37,120 nt of DNA from a virus. Positions 35,530-37,120 of the stretch are shown here, one piece after another. A program made the position numbers and the translations under genes. The DNA is taken from positions 1 through 37,120 of IMG/VR virus record IMGVR_UViG_3300044611_001873; one strand, given 5' to 3'. The notes below the pieces were generated by a model. That model was given only the letters and a program-made list of their open reading frames with translations, did no database searches and was not told the DNA's origin. How positions within the stretch are numbered: position 1 is the stretch's first letter; each line of letters starts with the position of its first letter.

Positions 35530-37120
35530 AACTTACAGGCCTCGCAGTCGGCATCATCTAGTAGATCCATATTAATTTCGTGATAGCCATTCATCTTTGG
35601 CTCGCCGAGATCTTCTTGTAGTTTAACACCTGTCTTATTAATTAAACTATAATAAAAAGTCTTAATTCCCCAGTAGTGTGCCTGCATTAGATTTTTAGCA
35701 ATCAATGTAGTAGGAACTTTACGATCTGCATAATGAGCAGGATTATAGAAAGTATTAGTACTAATACTTTGATCTACATAAGCTGCTAACACTGCTGCTG
35801 TTTTGATATAACCGGCACAGTCTCTCTGATCCCACATCAGCTGATATTTGTTTTTTAGTCTGTGATATTCAGGAACCACTTGTGTAAACGACCCTGCTTT
35901 ACTTTCCTTAACACTGATTAAGCTCATGGGCATCTCAATACCGTTTGTGCTGTTTATAACAACACTGCTACTTTCGACTGGAGCAATAGCCATTAGTGTA
36001 GCATTGCGAACACCGTGCTGTTTCATTTCAGCACGTAGAGGCTCCCAATCAAGTTCAGGACTGAAGTCAGCTAATTCGTTAACACCCTCTGCACGTAGTT
36101 CCCAAGGAAAAATACCTTGTCCATATCTTGTTCTATCACTGTCTTTACACTTGCCTCTTTCTTTGGCTAGTTCAACTGTAGCTTCGGTTAGGTAGTAAGC
36201 TTGATGCTCGATCCAGGTCTTAACCTCTCCCAATGCATCGGCTTCTCCATATTTGAGATTACGTTTAGCATGCCAATAAGCAAGATTAGTAACACCAATA
36301 CCCAAAGGTTGAATTTCGTCATTGCTTAGTTTACTTTGAATTGATAAGAAATCTTGATAGTCCAAGATATTACATAGACTGCGTTGTAGAATGCGACAAG
36401 CACGTCGCATATCTTCTGGATTACGAAAGGCACCCCAGTTGATACTTCCCAAGGTGCATAGGGCAATACGTCCTTCTTCATCATCTAATCTCTTAAACGC
36501 CTTAGTAGGCAGTAAAATTTCACAGCATAAATTACTTTGATAGATAGTGTGCCATTCTGGATCGAATGGTCCTTGATTCATCACATTATCAATAAACACA
36601 AGATAGATACGTCCTGTGTCTGTACGTTCTTTTAAAATTCCACCTTTAAAAACTTCTTCTGCTGAGATAGTTTTCTTGCGGAGACTAGGTACTTTCTCGT
36701 ACTTGGTGTATAGATCTTCAAACCGTTTCGTGTCTCTGTAGAAAGCTTCATAAAGGTCTGGTACTTCATTGGGATCGAAGAACGTAATGACTCCTTTATC
36801 CTTAAACCTTCTCCAGAAGAAAGCACTGAGCACCACGCCGTAGTCCATGTGTCGTACTCGTGTTTCTTCTGTGCCTTGATTATTTTTAAGCACAATAAGA
36901 TCATCAAACTGATGATGCCAAATTGGATAAAAAACAGTAGCACTAGCATTTCTAATTCCACCTTGTGAACAACTCCTTAAGTCAGCGAACCATTTCTTTA
37001 AAAAAGGCAGCATACCAGTGTGCATGATTTCGCCACCGCGAATAGGGGAGCCCAATGGGCGTAGGCGACCAATTTCCAATCCAATCCCCGCACGTTTACT
37101 GGCATACTTAGCCATCATTT
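35526..37120 (-). CDS. nrdA: Ribonucleotide reductase large subunit NrdA, 5' end outside window
   Basis: About 530 C-terminal residues; roughly the first 200 codons lie beyond the right edge (E. coli NrdA is 761 aa). 'QSNLCCEILLPT', 'RIALCTLGSINWGAF', 'PLGIGVTNLAYWHAKRN', 'IAPVESSSVVINSTNGIEMP' are class I large-subunit motifs. The C-terminal redox pair is 'DADCEACKL' (C-x2-C). The apparent Met codons at 37113-37118 are internal. Stop overlaps the SOD start (ATGA). Confidence 0.96.
   Translation of the reverse strand, partial: MMAKYASKRAGIGLEIGRLRPLGSPIRGGEIMHTGMLPFLKKWFADLRSCSQGGIRNASATVFYPIWHHQFDDLIVLKNNQGTEETRVRHMDYGVVLSAFFWRRFKDKGVITFFDPNEVPDLYEAFYRDTKRFEDLYTKYEKVPSLRKKTISAEEVFKGGILKERTDTGRIYLVFIDNVMNQGPFDPEWHTIYQSNLCCEILLPTKAFKRLDDEEGRIALCTLGSINWGAFRNPEDMRRACRILQRSLCNILDYQDFLSIQSKLSNDEIQPLGIGVTNLAYWHAKRNLKYGEADALGEVKTWIEHQAYYLTEATVELAKERGKCKDSDRTRYGQGIFPWELRAEGVNELADFSPELDWEPLRAEMKQHGVRNATLMAIAPVESSSVVINSTNGIEMPMSLISVKESKAGSFTQVVPEYHRLKNKYQLMWDQRDCAGYIKTAAVLAAYVDQSISTNTFYNPAHYADRKVPTTLIAKNLMQAHYWGIKTFYYSLINKTGVKLQEDLGEPKMNGYHEINMDLLDDADCEACKL

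Noticed and set aside
1-37120. Prophage or integrated element
   Set aside because: No integrase, attachment-site duplication or flanking host genes can be seen. tRNAs are internal phage-type clusters.

Overview
This window looks like part of a large, AT-rich, T4-type tailed-phage (myovirus) genome. It is packed almost gaplessly, and nearly every gene is read leftward on the minus strand. Phage hallmarks are class I ribonucleotide reductase genes (nrdA, partial at the right edge, and nrdB) with a glutaredoxin, a PAAR spike-tip protein, a DexA-like exonuclease, a SleB-type lysis enzyme beside small membrane proteins, phage-borne ribosomal protein bS21, T4-like late promoter motifs (NTAAATA) and N-termini resembling T4 capsid-targeting peptides. 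There is no integrase and no rRNA. A 23-codon pqqA-like gene, phosphate-starvation genes, an OprP-type porin and a permuted tmRNA point to a Gram-negative, PQQ-using, probably methylotrophic proteobacterial host (for example a betaproteobacterial Methylophilales lineage). That host assignment is inference.

Layout, left to right. 1-900: tRNA-Asp, tRNA-Trp and tRNA-Tyr, a tRNA-like RNA inside a 15-bp perfect inverted repeat, a terminator, a 44-codon gene and two tandem perfect sigma70-type promoters. 940-3110: a 2OG-Fe(II)-oxygenase-like gene (+), pqqA, and a rubrerythrin-DUF3501 pair. 3260-6952: a coiled-coil membrane protein, a holin-like protein and two large exported proteins, one with Asn/Ser/Thr repeats. 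7089-11322: a phosphate block with an OprP-type porin and PstS behind a Pho-box promoter, then a PlcP-type phosphoesterase, a small membrane peptide and a GT2 glycosyltransferase behind a second Pho box. 11318-14912: a BPL_N-type amidotransferase-like protein and two radical-SAM enzymes. 14930-15604: a circularly permuted tmRNA with a small ORF in its intervening segment, a Bfd-like ferredoxin and a 40-aa membrane peptide. 16195-17207: a plus-strand island with a 10-Cys peptide, a basic peptide and a fatty-acid desaturase.

17173-24946: a zinc-peptidase-like protein, a possible nuclease, a bilin reductase plus heme oxygenase (PcyX-like cassette), ClpS, Hsp20, DnaK, a DexA-like exonuclease and bS21. 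hsp20 and dnaK share a 5'-UTR hairpin that sequesters the Shine-Dalgarno sequence and looks like a ROSE RNA thermometer. 24954-29709: a large membrane/zinc-ribbon protein, surface-antigen-like lipoproteins, the SleB hydrolase and conserved unknowns. 29712-30775: IscA, IscU, two tiny basic proteins and a histone-H1-like (Hc1) protein. 30768-37120: a HAD hydrolase, PAAR, an unknown beta-rich protein, glutaredoxin, a tagged two-repeat protein, a flavin halogenase-like enzyme, NrdB, an Fe/Mn-SOD-family protein and NrdA.

Themes: the genes collectively address phosphate acquisition and phosphate-free lipids, iron-sulfur, heme and oxygen chemistry, protein quality control (tmRNA, ClpS, DnaK, Hsp20, bS21) and C1 cofactor supply (PqqA). 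The most notable items are genes too short for standard gene callers and RNA elements: pqqA, the permuted tmRNA, the twin thermometers, and the capsid-targeting-like tags that would place a superoxide dismutase and a nuclease-like protein inside the virion.
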